In this document: positions 16,962-25,719 of the stretch, piece by piece | Position numbering within the stretch: the first letter of the stretch is position 1 | Layout of the letters: every line of letters begins with the position of its first letter | Source: G965198795 sp965198795 | GTDB taxonomy: Bacteria; Pseudomonadota; Alphaproteobacteria; Rhodospirillales; Casp-alpha2 | NCBI GenBank assembly: GCA_965198795.1 | Contig: OZ240674.1 | Span: 2,790,001 to 2,854,000, forward strand | Reading direction: 5' to 3' | DNA length: 64,000 bases | Notes under the pieces: model-generated | What the model was told of the DNA's origin: nothing | What the model saw: only the letters and a program-made list of their open reading frames with translations | The model's database searches: none | Program-made: the position numbers and the translations under genes

Positions 16962-17420
16962 TCATCTGACCGCGATTCCGCGCGTCATCAAGTCCGCGAA
17001 AACACCGTAATTGTCGGGGCCGAAAACTTCCAGATTGACGGCCCGTCCCGTTGTCGGATCCGACAGCGACAGCCGTCCGTCGGACCAGCGGGTCAAGGCG
17101 TAAGGCGCCGCCGGGCCGACGCTTTCAAGCTTGCGGACCCGTGACATGCCACGCAGCGCGCCGCGGAGAAATCCGTTGGTCCCGGGTTTGGCGATGAAAA
17201 CCTCCACGCCTGTTTCGGCGTCCACGACCTGGACCGCGCCGTCGGCCCGGTCCGAGAACCGCAGCATACGGGTCGCCACTTGGTCGGTCGAAGGCGTCAT
17301 TGTGACGCCCAGTCCGGTGGCCCGTCCCACGATCGAAAGGATCACCGTCGTCGCCAGCAAGACACCGGCGCCAATCAAAATTGGCCGGGGAATCCGCGCG
17401 CTGGAATGATCGTGGCTCAT
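16962..17420 (-). CDS. puhC: Photosynthetic complex assembly protein PuhC
   Basis: 152 residues with one N-terminal membrane anchor (PILIGAGVLLATTVILSIVG) and a periplasmic domain containing LRFSDRADGAVQVVDAETG and GTNGFLRGALRGMSR, the PuhC family motifs. It helps reaction-centre/LH1 organisation. The ATG at 17420 has GGAG seven bases upstream. The frame extends one TTG codon further, which is not needed. It sits between puhB and acsF, as in Rhodobacter and Rhodospirillum clusters. Confidence 0.93.
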   Translation of the reverse strand: MSHDHSSARIPRPILIGAGVLLATTVILSIVGRATGLGVTMTPSTDQVATRMLRFSDRADGAVQVVDAETGVEVFIAKPGTNGFLRGALRGMSRVRKLESVGPAAPYALTRWSDGRLSLSDPTTGRAVNLEVFGPDNYGVFADLMTRGIAVR

Positions 17421-17438
17421 CAATTATCTCCAATCTTG

Positions 17439-18140
17439 CTAGCCTGCGGCCGCGGCCAGCGGCGGCGTGGCGGCGGTTTGGCCGCTGACGGCGGCGGTTT
17501 CCCTTGGCGGCCCGGCGGAGACCGGCGGCGCGGACCGCTCCGGTGTTTCAGCAAGGTCCGCCTGAAGGGCCGCGGCAAGAACGCCGGCGACGGCGGCGGC
17601 GTTCGGGACGCAGCGCAGCATGGGTTCCGGGCGGCGCCATGTCCAGGGCCGCGCGTGCGGCCACATGACCGCATAAGACACGCGCTCCGTGTCCACCAAA
17701 CTAACCGGAATATCGCCGGCGCCGTCCCCGTGGGAGAGAAGTCCGGCGGCGGCGATCTTGGTATAGGGAATCTGCACCGTCATGGTCAGAGCGACGCCGA
17801 ACCGCATGACGACGCGCTTGGTCGTCAAGGTGTAAACGGTCTCGCGCGCCGAAAAGTAAGCGATACCCGCCAACATGGCCAGCGCGGCCCCGAAAACCAT
17901 CACCAGCACACCAGCGCCGACCAGACCGTCGATTACCGAGCCGCCGTCATAAACCACCGTCACGCCGCGCCACAGAACAATGACGAAAGCGTAAAAAGCA
18001 AGCGGACGAAGCCGCATGGCCCGCCGGGCCAGAGCTTTCCAGTCGGGCGCGCCTTGCCACAGGATTTTCTCGCCCGGCGGCAGGGGTTTTGGCAAGCCGC
18101 GGACCGGCTCGAACTCAAAATCGTCGTGGCTGCGGGTCAT
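17439..18140 (-). CDS. puhB: Photosynthetic complex assembly protein PuhB
   Basis: About 233 residues. The N-terminus LPKPLPPGEKILWQGAPDW and the central RETVYTLTTKRVVMRFGVAL are PuhB signatures (PH-like domain), with membrane segments near residues 45-100. PuhB supports reaction-centre assembly. Its ATG overlaps the puhA stop (ATGA), so translation is coupled. The C-terminal third is Ala/Pro-rich and unconserved (TAAVSGQTAATPPLAAAAG). The longer frame starting inside puhA is rejected because the family begins near MTRSHDDFEFEPV. Confidence 0.93.
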   Translation of the reverse strand: MTRSHDDFEFEPVRGLPKPLPPGEKILWQGAPDWKALARRAMRLRPLAFYAFVIVLWRGVTVVYDGGSVIDGLVGAGVLVMVFGAALAMLAGIAYFSARETVYTLTTKRVVMRFGVALTMTVQIPYTKIAAAGLLSHGDGAGDIPVSLVDTERVSYAVMWPHARPWTWRRPEPMLRCVPNAAAVAGVLAAALQADLAETPERSAPPVSAGPPRETAAVSGQTAATPPLAAAAG

Positions 18141-18955
18141 ACGATAGGCTCCGACCTGTCTGGCGTGGCGTACATCTGGCCGCCCGCGAAATAGGCGCAA
18201 ATCCTGTCCTCTTCCAGGCGGGTCACCTGATCGGGGTTGGCGAGGGCCGGGATGTCCTCGAACTGCGAGGCGGTCAACGTCTGGACCTTGATTTTGCCGT
18301 CTATCCCGAAAGCGTCGCCGATAACCAAATCCAACGCGCCGCCGAACAGGGCGCCAACGCGCGCCAGAGTCATCGGAATTAAAACTCGTCGCCCCCCCTT
18401 GGTCTCAGCCTCTAGATAACGGATTATCGCTTCTCCCCGGTCGATCCAGATATCGGCGCAGACGCCCGCCACGCGGCCGTCGGCGGCGATTATCTGCATA
18501 CCGCGCGGGTCCGGATCATCGTCCACGACAGAGAACTCGCTGGCCACCCGGCCCGGAACAATCTTTGGCGTATTGTGAAACGTCATGTCAGGCACGTCAT
18601 CGCGCAACGCGTAGGCGCCGGGGCCAACCTCGGCTTTCATGGGATCGCCAACAGGTGCCAGAGGCGCGCCGTGCCAAAGCTCTATCGGCCGGGCGTTGAG
18701 CGACCGGCCAGCGTCCGTTTCGCCCGCGCGCGGCGCCAGACGCTCGGAACCGTCGGCCAACCGGAACACCTTGGGCGGAGGAATCCAGATCACGCCTGGG
18801 TTCTCCGGTTCGCCAGGATTGTGCTCAAGCGGATAACCTTCCCGCCGGTCTTCCCGGCGAAGATAGAAAATAAGCCCGAAGAAGAAAATCCAGAACGCGT
18901 AAAGCGTTACCTGAGCAACGTCGATGTACTCCGTGATACCGCCTGCTGCATCCAT
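18137..18955 (-). CDS. puhA: Photosynthetic reaction centre H subunit
   Basis: 272 residues, slightly longer than Rhodobacter PuhA. The single membrane helix is at residues about 12-32 (VAQVTLYAFWIFFFGLIFYL), followed by the cytoplasmic PRC-barrel with RREDRREGYPLE, VAGVCADIWIDRGEAIIRYL and VLIPMTLARV. The H subunit caps the L/M reaction centre and shapes proton uptake to QB. Its presence shows that the organism makes a type-II reaction centre although pufLM are not in this window. It precedes puhB with a four-base overlap. Confidence 0.97.
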   Translation of the reverse strand: MDAAGGITEYIDVAQVTLYAFWIFFFGLIFYLRREDRREGYPLEHNPGEPENPGVIWIPPPKVFRLADGSERLAPRAGETDAGRSLNARPIELWHGAPLAPVGDPMKAEVGPGAYALRDDVPDMTFHNTPKIVPGRVASEFSVVDDDPDPRGMQIIAADGRVAGVCADIWIDRGEAIIRYLEAETKGGRRVLIPMTLARVGALFGGALDLVIGDAFGIDGKIKVQTLTASQFEDIPALANPDQVTRLEEDRICAYFAGGQMYATPDRSEPIV

Positions 18956-18981
18956 TTTCCCTTCTCCTCACCCGTTCCAGA

Positions 18982-20418
18982 CTAGCCCGGGAAATCCGCC
19001 AATCCCAGTTTCGTATAACGCGCGCGGCCCGCGCCGATGGTCCCGGCCAGCGGGCCGATGACGGCTAACGTTGCAAACAAAAGGATGATCTCAATTACAT
19101 AGACGACCCCGTATCCGGTCAGCGCGCCAGTCAACGCCGGACCGAGCGCGCCAGCGTCCGCCAGTCCCGTGACCGCGTCGCGAATCACGCCGCCCAGGGC
19201 GATGGCACCGCCCATGGCGGTCGCCTGCACCGCGCCCCAAGCGCCGAGCGCCATACCGCTTTCGCCGTTGCGCGCCAGAGACATGGCTGCGGTCAGGCCG
19301 CCGACGGCGAACAGGCCGCCGCCAAGTCCGATCAGAAACGTTCCGGCGCGGAATAGCTCGGGCGATCCCAAGGGAGCGGCCAGCGTCACAGCGGCGAACG
19401 CCGGCAGGCCGGCGACGGCGCCGAAGGCCGCCAAACGGCAGGCGTCGCCGCCATGGCCGAGCATACGGGCCGCCAGATAGAAGCCCAGCAGCGCCCCGCC
19501 AGCCAGCAGGGCTGTCAATGAAGTGGTCTGTCCGACACTCAGATTCAGGATTTCGCCGCCATAAGGTTCCAACAAGATATCCTGCATGCTGAACGCCGCA
19601 GTCCCGAGACCGATGGCGGTCAAAAGGCGCGCCGATCGGCCGCCGTCGGCGAACCGCCGCCATGACCGGCCAAAGCTTTCCCGGACATTGGAGGGACGCG
19701 TGCGCGCCGGGTCACGGGCTTCTTGCTTCCACAGCGCGATGATATTCAACGCGGCCGTCACGGCGGCCGTGCCCTGAATGACTTGAATCAACTGGACCTG
19801 CGTGAAGTCCGCGAGAAGCGCGCCGAGGACGACCGAACTGCCGGCCATGCCGAGAAGCAACATGACATACAGCAGCGCCACGACCCGGGGCCGCGTCTCC
19901 GCCGGCGCCAGATCCGTCGCCAGGGCCAGGCCGGCGGTCTGGGTCATATGAAGACCCGCGCCGACCATCAGGAAGGCCAGACCGGCCGCCAACTCACCCT
20001 TGATGATCTCCGGCCCCAGCATGTCGCCGGACAGGACGATCAAGGCGAAAGGCATGATCGCCAGGCCGCCGAACTGCAACAGCGTGCCGAACCAGATGTA
20101 GGGCACCCGCCGCCAACCGAGAAGCGAACGGTGGGTGTCCGACTTATGACCGATCAACACGCGCAAGGGCGCGAACACCAATGGCAGGGCGACCATCACG
20201 GAAACCAGCCAGGCGGCGACGCCGAGTTCGACGATCATCACCCGGTTGAGCGTCCCGGTGAGCAGCACCGCGGCCATGCCGACGGAAACCTGAAACAGTG
20301 ATAGGCGCAAGAGCCTGCTCAGGGGCAGCTCCTCCGTCGCCGCGTCGGCGAACGGCAGATAACGGGACCCGAGATTGGCCCAGCCCCGCGCCATCATTCC
20401 GTTCAGCTCTCTCAACAT
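18982..20418 (-). CDS. lhaA: LhaA, PucC-family MFS protein for LH1 assembly
   Basis: About 478 residues and twelve membrane segments of the PucC family (LRLSLFQVSVGMAAVLLTGT, LNRVMIVELGV, GHKSDTHRSLLGWRRVPYIW). Its position between bchM and puhA is that of lhaA, whose product helps assemble or deliver pigment to LH1. The ATG at 20418 overlaps the end of bchM by seven bases. Longer frames start inside bchM and are rejected. Two paralogues lie in this window (bch2 and pucC). Confidence 0.92.
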   Translation of the reverse strand: MLRELNGMMARGWANLGSRYLPFADAATEELPLSRLLRLSLFQVSVGMAAVLLTGTLNRVMIVELGVAAWLVSVMVALPLVFAPLRVLIGHKSDTHRSLLGWRRVPYIWFGTLLQFGGLAIMPFALIVLSGDMLGPEIIKGELAAGLAFLMVGAGLHMTQTAGLALATDLAPAETRPRVVALLYVMLLLGMAGSSVVLGALLADFTQVQLIQVIQGTAAVTAALNIIALWKQEARDPARTRPSNVRESFGRSWRRFADGGRSARLLTAIGLGTAAFSMQDILLEPYGGEILNLSVGQTTSLTALLAGGALLGFYLAARMLGHGGDACRLAAFGAVAGLPAFAAVTLAAPLGSPELFRAGTFLIGLGGGLFAVGGLTAAMSLARNGESGMALGAWGAVQATAMGGAIALGGVIRDAVTGLADAGALGPALTGALTGYGVVYVIEIILLFATLAVIGPLAGTIGAGRARYTKLGLADFPG

Positions 20419-21119
20419 CGGCGAAGTTCCAGGCCTTGCGAAATGTAGAAACCAGAGTTGACCCGGTGGGTGCGGCCAACCCGCCAAGCCCGCAAATCCG
20501 GATGCCGGTCAAGCGTGCGCTTGATCCGCCGTTCCCCGACGGGAACGATTTCTGGAGACCGGTTGCCCCGGGGGAATAGCTGACCCGCCGCGTGCATGAC
20601 CGCGAGAAGCGGGGTGCGCGGCGCGAAGGTGAACAGGATCGCGCCATTCACCCGATTGGAAAGACGCGTCAACGAGCGCACCACGTCGTTGGTCCGATAA
20701 TGAATGAGGCTGTCCATGGCGACGACGAAGTCGAACTCGCCCAAATCCGGACTCAGCATGTCGCCGACGCGGAAGGTGACGGAGCCCTCTCCGATCTTTG
20801 AAGGCAGCCGGTCACGGGCGTGACTGATCAGCGTCGGGGAGATATCGACGGCGGTGACGTCAGCGCCGCGCCGCGCCGCGTCGATGGCGAGGGCGCCGGT
20901 GCCGCAGCCCGCGTCAAGAACGCGCGATCCCCTGAGGTCGTTCGGCAGCCAAGACAGCAACCGGTTGCGCATGTCGTCCCGCCCCGCCCGCACGGTGGCG
21001 CGAATTTTCGAGACCGGCGCGTCGGACGTCAGTTTGGCCCAGGCGTCGGCGGCGGTCCGGTCAAAATAAGTTTCCAACCGGGCGCGGCGGTCCGTATAGC
21101 TGTCGGTCAAGGCGTTCAT
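20412..21119 (-). CDS. bchM: Mg-protoporphyrin IX O-methyltransferase
   Basis: About 235 residues. The SAM-binding motif is VLDAGCGTGALAIDAARRG, followed by VTAVDISPTLI and FDFVVAMDSLIHY, with the family N-terminus YFDRTAADAWAKLT. The enzyme methylates Mg-protoporphyrin IX, the step before the AcsF cyclase. Its ATG lies in the bchL stop (ATGA). A TTG one codon earlier is the alternative start. It overlaps lhaA at the 3' end. Confidence 0.96.
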   Translation of the reverse strand: MNALTDSYTDRRARLETYFDRTAADAWAKLTSDAPVSKIRATVRAGRDDMRNRLLSWLPNDLRGSRVLDAGCGTGALAIDAARRGADVTAVDISPTLISHARDRLPSKIGEGSVTFRVGDMLSPDLGEFDFVVAMDSLIHYRTNDVVRSLTRLSNRVNGAILFTFAPRTPLLAVMHAAGQLFPRGNRSPEIVPVGERRIKRTLDRHPDLRAWRVGRTHRVNSGFYISQGLELRRC

Positions 21120-22012
21120 CAATCGAACCCCAAAAGATCAAAGATTTCCCGGTCCTTTAGCGGTTCCGGCGTGACGACCGGCACGCCGTCCCAGAGCGCC
21201 CTGGCCAACCGGAGGTATTCTTGGCGCACGGCCTCAAGCTCGGGGCTGTCGTCCATCTCGAACAACGTTTTCTTCTTGAGACGCGAACGGCGGATCACGT
21301 CCAAATCCGGAAAATGCGCTAGTGTTCGCATACCGACCCGGGTGTTGAATCGATCAATTTCGTCCGTCGCGGCGCTGCGGTTGGCGATAACGCCGCCAAC
21401 GCGCACGTCATAGTTCTTCGCCTTGGCGCCGATGGCGGCGACGATCCGGTTCATGGCGAAGATGCTGTCAAAATCGTTGGCGGCGACGATCAGCGCCCGG
21501 TCGGCATGTTGGAGCGGCGAGGCGAAACCGCCGCAGACCACGTCGCCCAGGACGTCGAAAATCACCACGTCCGTATCTTCCAGCAGGTGATGTTCCTTCA
21601 GCAGCTTAACGGTTTGACCGACCACGTAGCCGCCGCAACCGGTCCCAGCCGGCGGACCGCCGGCTTCCACGCACATGACCCCGTTATAACCTTCATAAAC
21701 AAAGTCCTCGACCCGCAGTTCTTCGGAGTGGAAATCGACTTGTTCAAGCACGTCGATGACCGTCGGCACCAGAGAGCCGGTCAGGGTGAAGGTGGAATCG
21801 TGTTTTGGATCGCAGCCGATCTGAACGACCCGCTTGCCAAGCTTCGAAAACGCGGCGGACAGATTGGACGATGTGGTCGATTTGCCAATCCCGCCCTTGC
21901 CATAGACGGCGAACACCTTGGCCGTCTCGATCTCCATGGACGGATCAAGATGGACCTGCAAGCTGCCGGGGCCGTCCTGACCGCGTTCCTGTAGTGCCGT
22001 CGTCAACGTCAT
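21119..22012 (-). CDS. bchL: Dark-operative protochlorophyllide reductase, iron protein (L)
   Basis: 297 residues with the NifH-like P-loop (VYGKGGIGKSTTSSNL), switch regions, and the two Fe4S4 ligand cysteines in AGGPPAGTGCGG and VLGDVVCGGFA. BchL hydrolyses ATP and passes electrons to BchNB for light-independent reduction of protochlorophyllide. Its ATG overlaps the bchH stop, and its stop overlaps the bchM start. With bchN and bchB in the same operon the complete dark enzyme is encoded. Confidence 0.98.
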   Translation of the reverse strand: MTLTTALQERGQDGPGSLQVHLDPSMEIETAKVFAVYGKGGIGKSTTSSNLSAAFSKLGKRVVQIGCDPKHDSTFTLTGSLVPTVIDVLEQVDFHSEELRVEDFVYEGYNGVMCVEAGGPPAGTGCGGYVVGQTVKLLKEHHLLEDTDVVIFDVLGDVVCGGFASPLQHADRALIVAANDFDSIFAMNRIVAAIGAKAKNYDVRVGGVIANRSAATDEIDRFNTRVGMRTLAHFPDLDVIRRSRLKKKTLFEMDDSPELEAVRQEYLRLARALWDGVPVVTPEPLKDREIFDLLGFD

Positions 22013-25000
22013 GCCGCGACCTCCACGCCAATGCCTTCCAATTTGTCCTCCAGTTCCTCGCCGGCGCGCCTCAGCGCGTCCAGCGTCACTTCATCGGGTG
22101 TCCAGTAATTGCGTTCATGAGCTTCCAGAAGCCGATTGGCGAGCTTCGCCGAAGCCGCCGGATTAAGCTCCATGAGCTTTTTCCGAATCTCGTCATCCAG
22201 AAGATAGGTCTCGGTCAATTGCTTGTAGACCCACTCCGAGACCTGGCCCGTGGTCGCCGACCAGCCCAGGGTGTTGGTCACATGCGCCTCGATCTGGCGA
22301 ACGCCCTCGTAACCGTGCTCCAGCATGGCGTCGAACCATTTCGGGTTGAGCATCCGGGTGCGCGTCTCAAGCCCAACTTGCTCGGCCAACGTCCGTATCT
22401 TGGCGTCGCCCTGGGTCTGATCGCCGATATAGACCGGCACGCCGCCGCCCTTGACGCGTTTCACGGACTTGCTGATTCCGCCCAGGGTGTCGAAATAGTG
22501 ATCAATCGTCGTCACGCCAACTTCCACCGAGTCCAGATTCTGATAGGCGAGGCCCACGTCCTCAAGAATTGATCCCATCAACGCTTCTTGCCGAACCGGC
22601 CGGCCCGAGCGGCCGTAGGCGAAGCTCTTGCGCTTGGTGAAGGTGGCCGCCAATTCATCCTCGTCGGTCCACGCGCCATTCTCGATCAGATGCGAGACGT
22701 TGGACCCGTATGCTCCTTCGGCGTTCGAGAACACCCGCAACGCCGCGGTTTCCAGATCAACGCCATGCGCCGCCGCGTATGACAGCGCGTGCTTGCGGAT
22801 AAAGTTCATGTCCTCCGGTTCGTCCGCCGACGCCGCGAGGAACGCGGCTTCCGCCAAAAGCCTGGTCTGCAAGGGCAGCAGATCGCGGAAAATGCCCGAC
22901 AGCGTCATCATCACGTCGATGCGGGGCCGCGCCAGCGCGTCAAGGGGAATCAATTCAGCGCCGGCAAGCCGGCCGAAGCCGTCGAACCGCGCCGACGCCC
23001 CCATCAACGCAAGCGCCTGGGCGATCGGCCCCCCTTCCGTTTTCAGGTTGTCCGTGCCCCACAACACCATGGCGACGGTTTCCGGCAACATATGACCGTC
23101 CGCCGCGTTGCGGTCCAGCATGAGTTGAGCCTGGGCGGCGCCGTCAGCGGCGGCGAAGGCGGAAGGGATACGATAGGGATCGAACCCGTGGATATTGCGT
23201 CCGGCGGGCAGCATCTCCGGTGTCCGCAGAAGATCGCCGCCAGGCGCGGGGCGGATGAACCGGCCGTCAAGCGCGGCGAGTATGCCGGGCGTCTCGGCAT
23301 CGGTTCGTAAATGCCGGGCGGTTTCGGCGAGGCGTTCAAACACGGCGCGCAGATCGCCGTCGGCGGGCTTCCCGTTCAGCGCCCAGGCTTTCCCGGCCGT
23401 CGCGCCTTTCACCAACGCGTCCAACGCTTTCCCGCTGATCTTCCCGGCCGCCGCAGTCTCGGCGATGGCGCCCAGATAGTCCCTGCGTTCCGCTCCGCTC
23501 AACGGCTCGCCGACCACATGCAAGCCATGAGGAATTAGCGAGGTTTCCAGTTCCAGAACATCCGACCACAGGCGCGCGATCATCGCGTCCGCGTCGTCGG
23601 TCCAGGCCGGATCCGACCCGCAAAAATCCATTGACGCCGCCTGGGCCTGAATGACGTTGCTCAGCCGTTTCCGTTCCCGCGCCGCGGCCGGATCAAGCTT
23701 GCGCCAGCGTGAAATGGACTCTTTAAGATCTGTAAGCCCTCTATAAAGGCCAGCCTGGCAGGCGGGCGGCGTCATATGACTGATCAGCGTGGCGGCGACG
23801 CGCCGTTTGGCGATGGCGCCCTCCGACGGATTGTTGCCGGCGTAAAGGTAAAAATTCGGCGTGGCCCCGATTAAACGATCGGGCCAGCACGCCCCGGTCA
23901 GACCGGTCTGTTTCCCTGGCATGAATTCCAGCGCGCCGTGGGTGCCGAAATGCAGAACCGCGTCGGCGGCGAAGTCTTCGCGCAGATACCGGTAGAACGC
24001 GGAAAACGCATGGGTCGGCGCGAACCCCTGTTCGAACAGAAGGCGCATGGGATCGCCCTCATAGCCCAAACCCGGCTGAACGCCGACAAAGACATTTCCG
24101 AATTGAGCGCCCAGGACAAATATCGACGCACCGTCCGCCAAGTGCTTGCCAGGCGCCGGCCCCCATTGCGCCTCAATGGCCTCAAGATGCTCCTCACGGC
24201 TGACGTGATCGTCGGCGGAAACGCGCGATTGTACGTTGGCGGGCGTCCCAAAGGTTGCGGCGTTGCCCTCGATGACGGCGTTCCTTAGCGCCTCGGCGTC
24301 GGCCGGCGGTGAAACCGTATAACCCGCTTCCCGCATGGCCTTGAGCGTGTTCCAAAGCGATTTGAAAACGGAGAGATGCGCCGCCGATCCGGTGTTGCCC
24401 GCGCCCGGCGGGAAATTGAACAGGACGATGGCGACCTTGCGGTCTTTCGTCCGTTGGCGGCGGAGCGCGACTATCCGGGACACGCGCTCGGCCAGCATCG
24501 CGCACCGTTCCACATCGGGCAGCATGGCCGTGTCGCCTGCGGGCGTCGCCGCCCGGCCGCCGTAGACCATTGGTCCCGTGGCGCCGTCCAGTTCCGGGAT
24601 GGCGATCATCATAGTGCTTTCGACGGGCATCAGGCCGCGCTCGGAGCCGCGCCACTCATCCAAGCTCTGAAACTCGACGGCTTGCGCGGCGATGTACGGC
24701 ACGTCCAGGTCCGCCAGCATTTCCTCCGCCGCGCGGGCGTCGTTATAGGCGGGGCCGCCGACAAGCGAGAAGCCGGTCAGGGACACGATTGCGTCCACGC
24801 GCGGGCGCCCGTCTTTGGCCTTGAAGTATTTCTCCACAGCCGGCCGGGCGTCGAGACCGAACGCGAAGGCCGGGATTACCCGCAGCCCTTTGGCTTCGAG
24901 CGCCGCCACAACGCCATCGTAATGCCGCGTGTCCCCAGCGAGGACGTATGAACGCATCAGCAGAAGACCGATGACGCCCTTCGCCTTTTTCGGCCCTTGT

Positions 25001-25719
25001 CCGATGTCCTTGAGGCGTTCGGCGACGTTATTCTCGCGCGCGGGCGCGTAAAGCCCCACCTCCGGATACTCGACCGGCGCCGCCGCCGCCGCGGCGCCCC
25101 GGTATCCGACCCGCGGCCCGTCCGCATACCGGTCCACCAAAAAGCGGACGAGGTTGATCATATTGGCGTCCGAACAGGCCAGCCAGTATTGCAAGGCGAG
25201 GAAATAGGCCCTCATGTCCTGGGCCTTGCCGGGAATGTATTTGAGAACCCGCGGCAATCGCCGGAGCATGGTCATCTGCCTGGCGCCGGCCGAACCGCCG
25301 CGCTTCTTCGAACCGTAAAGCCGCTTCAGCAACTGAATGGCGTTCGATTGAGGGCCGCCCATGACGAACTTGCCCATGCGGGTCAACTTGACCACCTCGC
25401 CCGCCGACATGCAGCCGACCATGGCGTCGCATTTCTCACGCCTCGCCAGCAGCGACGGATAAACGGCCTTTACGTGATCTTCCAGGAACAGCATGGCGGC
25501 GATAATGATGTCGCCCCGGTCGATGTCGGCGACACAACGCTCCAACGCGGCGGGGTCGCCGCCCCATTCCGACGCTGCGTGGAGCGTCAACTCCAGCCCC
25601 GGCACGTCGCGCTTTAACGCCGCGGCCGCGCGAGCCGCCGTCCCGGACAAATGACCGTCCAGAGTCACGATCACCACCCGGATGGGGGGTCTGTCAGCGT
25701 CCGAAGTGTGCTTTGGCAT
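22009..25719 (-). CDS. bchH: Magnesium chelatase subunit H
   Basis: About 1236 residues, the usual length for BchH. The N-terminus IRVVIVTLDGHLSGTAARAA and later CobN-type segments (HFGTHGALEFMPGKQ, NPSEGAIAKRR, GSNVSHLIENGAW, ATTGQVSEWVYKQ) identify the porphyrin-binding subunit that inserts Mg2+ with BchI and BchD. bchID are not in this window. The frame stays open for another 143 codons upstream inside bchB, but the ATG at 25719 matches the family start. It overlaps the bchB 3' end by 26 bases. Confidence 0.97.
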   Translation of the reverse strand: MPKHTSDADRPPIRVVIVTLDGHLSGTAARAAAALKRDVPGLELTLHAASEWGGDPAALERCVADIDRGDIIIAAMLFLEDHVKAVYPSLLARREKCDAMVGCMSAGEVVKLTRMGKFVMGGPQSNAIQLLKRLYGSKKRGGSAGARQMTMLRRLPRVLKYIPGKAQDMRAYFLALQYWLACSDANMINLVRFLVDRYADGPRVGYRGAAAAAAPVEYPEVGLYAPARENNVAERLKDIGQGPKKAKGVIGLLLMRSYVLAGDTRHYDGVVAALEAKGLRVIPAFAFGLDARPAVEKYFKAKDGRPRVDAIVSLTGFSLVGGPAYNDARAAEEMLADLDVPYIAAQAVEFQSLDEWRGSERGLMPVESTMMIAIPELDGATGPMVYGGRAATPAGDTAMLPDVERCAMLAERVSRIVALRRQRTKDRKVAIVLFNFPPGAGNTGSAAHLSVFKSLWNTLKAMREAGYTVSPPADAEALRNAVIEGNAATFGTPANVQSRVSADDHVSREEHLEAIEAQWGPAPGKHLADGASIFVLGAQFGNVFVGVQPGLGYEGDPMRLLFEQGFAPTHAFSAFYRYLREDFAADAVLHFGTHGALEFMPGKQTGLTGACWPDRLIGATPNFYLYAGNNPSEGAIAKRRVAATLISHMTPPACQAGLYRGLTDLKESISRWRKLDPAAARERKRLSNVIQAQAASMDFCGSDPAWTDDADAMIARLWSDVLELETSLIPHGLHVVGEPLSGAERRDYLGAIAETAAAGKISGKALDALVKGATAGKAWALNGKPADGDLRAVFERLAETARHLRTDAETPGILAALDGRFIRPAPGGDLLRTPEMLPAGRNIHGFDPYRIPSAFAAADGAAQAQLMLDRNAADGHMLPETVAMVLWGTDNLKTEGGPIAQALALMGASARFDGFGRLAGAELIPLDALARPRIDVMMTLSGIFRDLLPLQTRLLAEAAFLAASADEPEDMNFIRKHALSYAAAHGVDLETAALRVFSNAEGAYGSNVSHLIENGAWTDEDELAATFTKRKSFAYGRSGRPVRQEALMGSILEDVGLAYQNLDSVEVGVTTIDHYFDTLGGISKSVKRVKGGGVPVYIGDQTQGDAKIRTLAEQVGLETRTRMLNPKWFDAMLEHGYEGVRQIEAHVTNTLGWSATTGQVSEWVYKQLTETYLLDDEIRKKLMELNPAASAKLANRLLEAHERNYWTPDEVTLDALRRAGEELEDKLEGIGVEVAA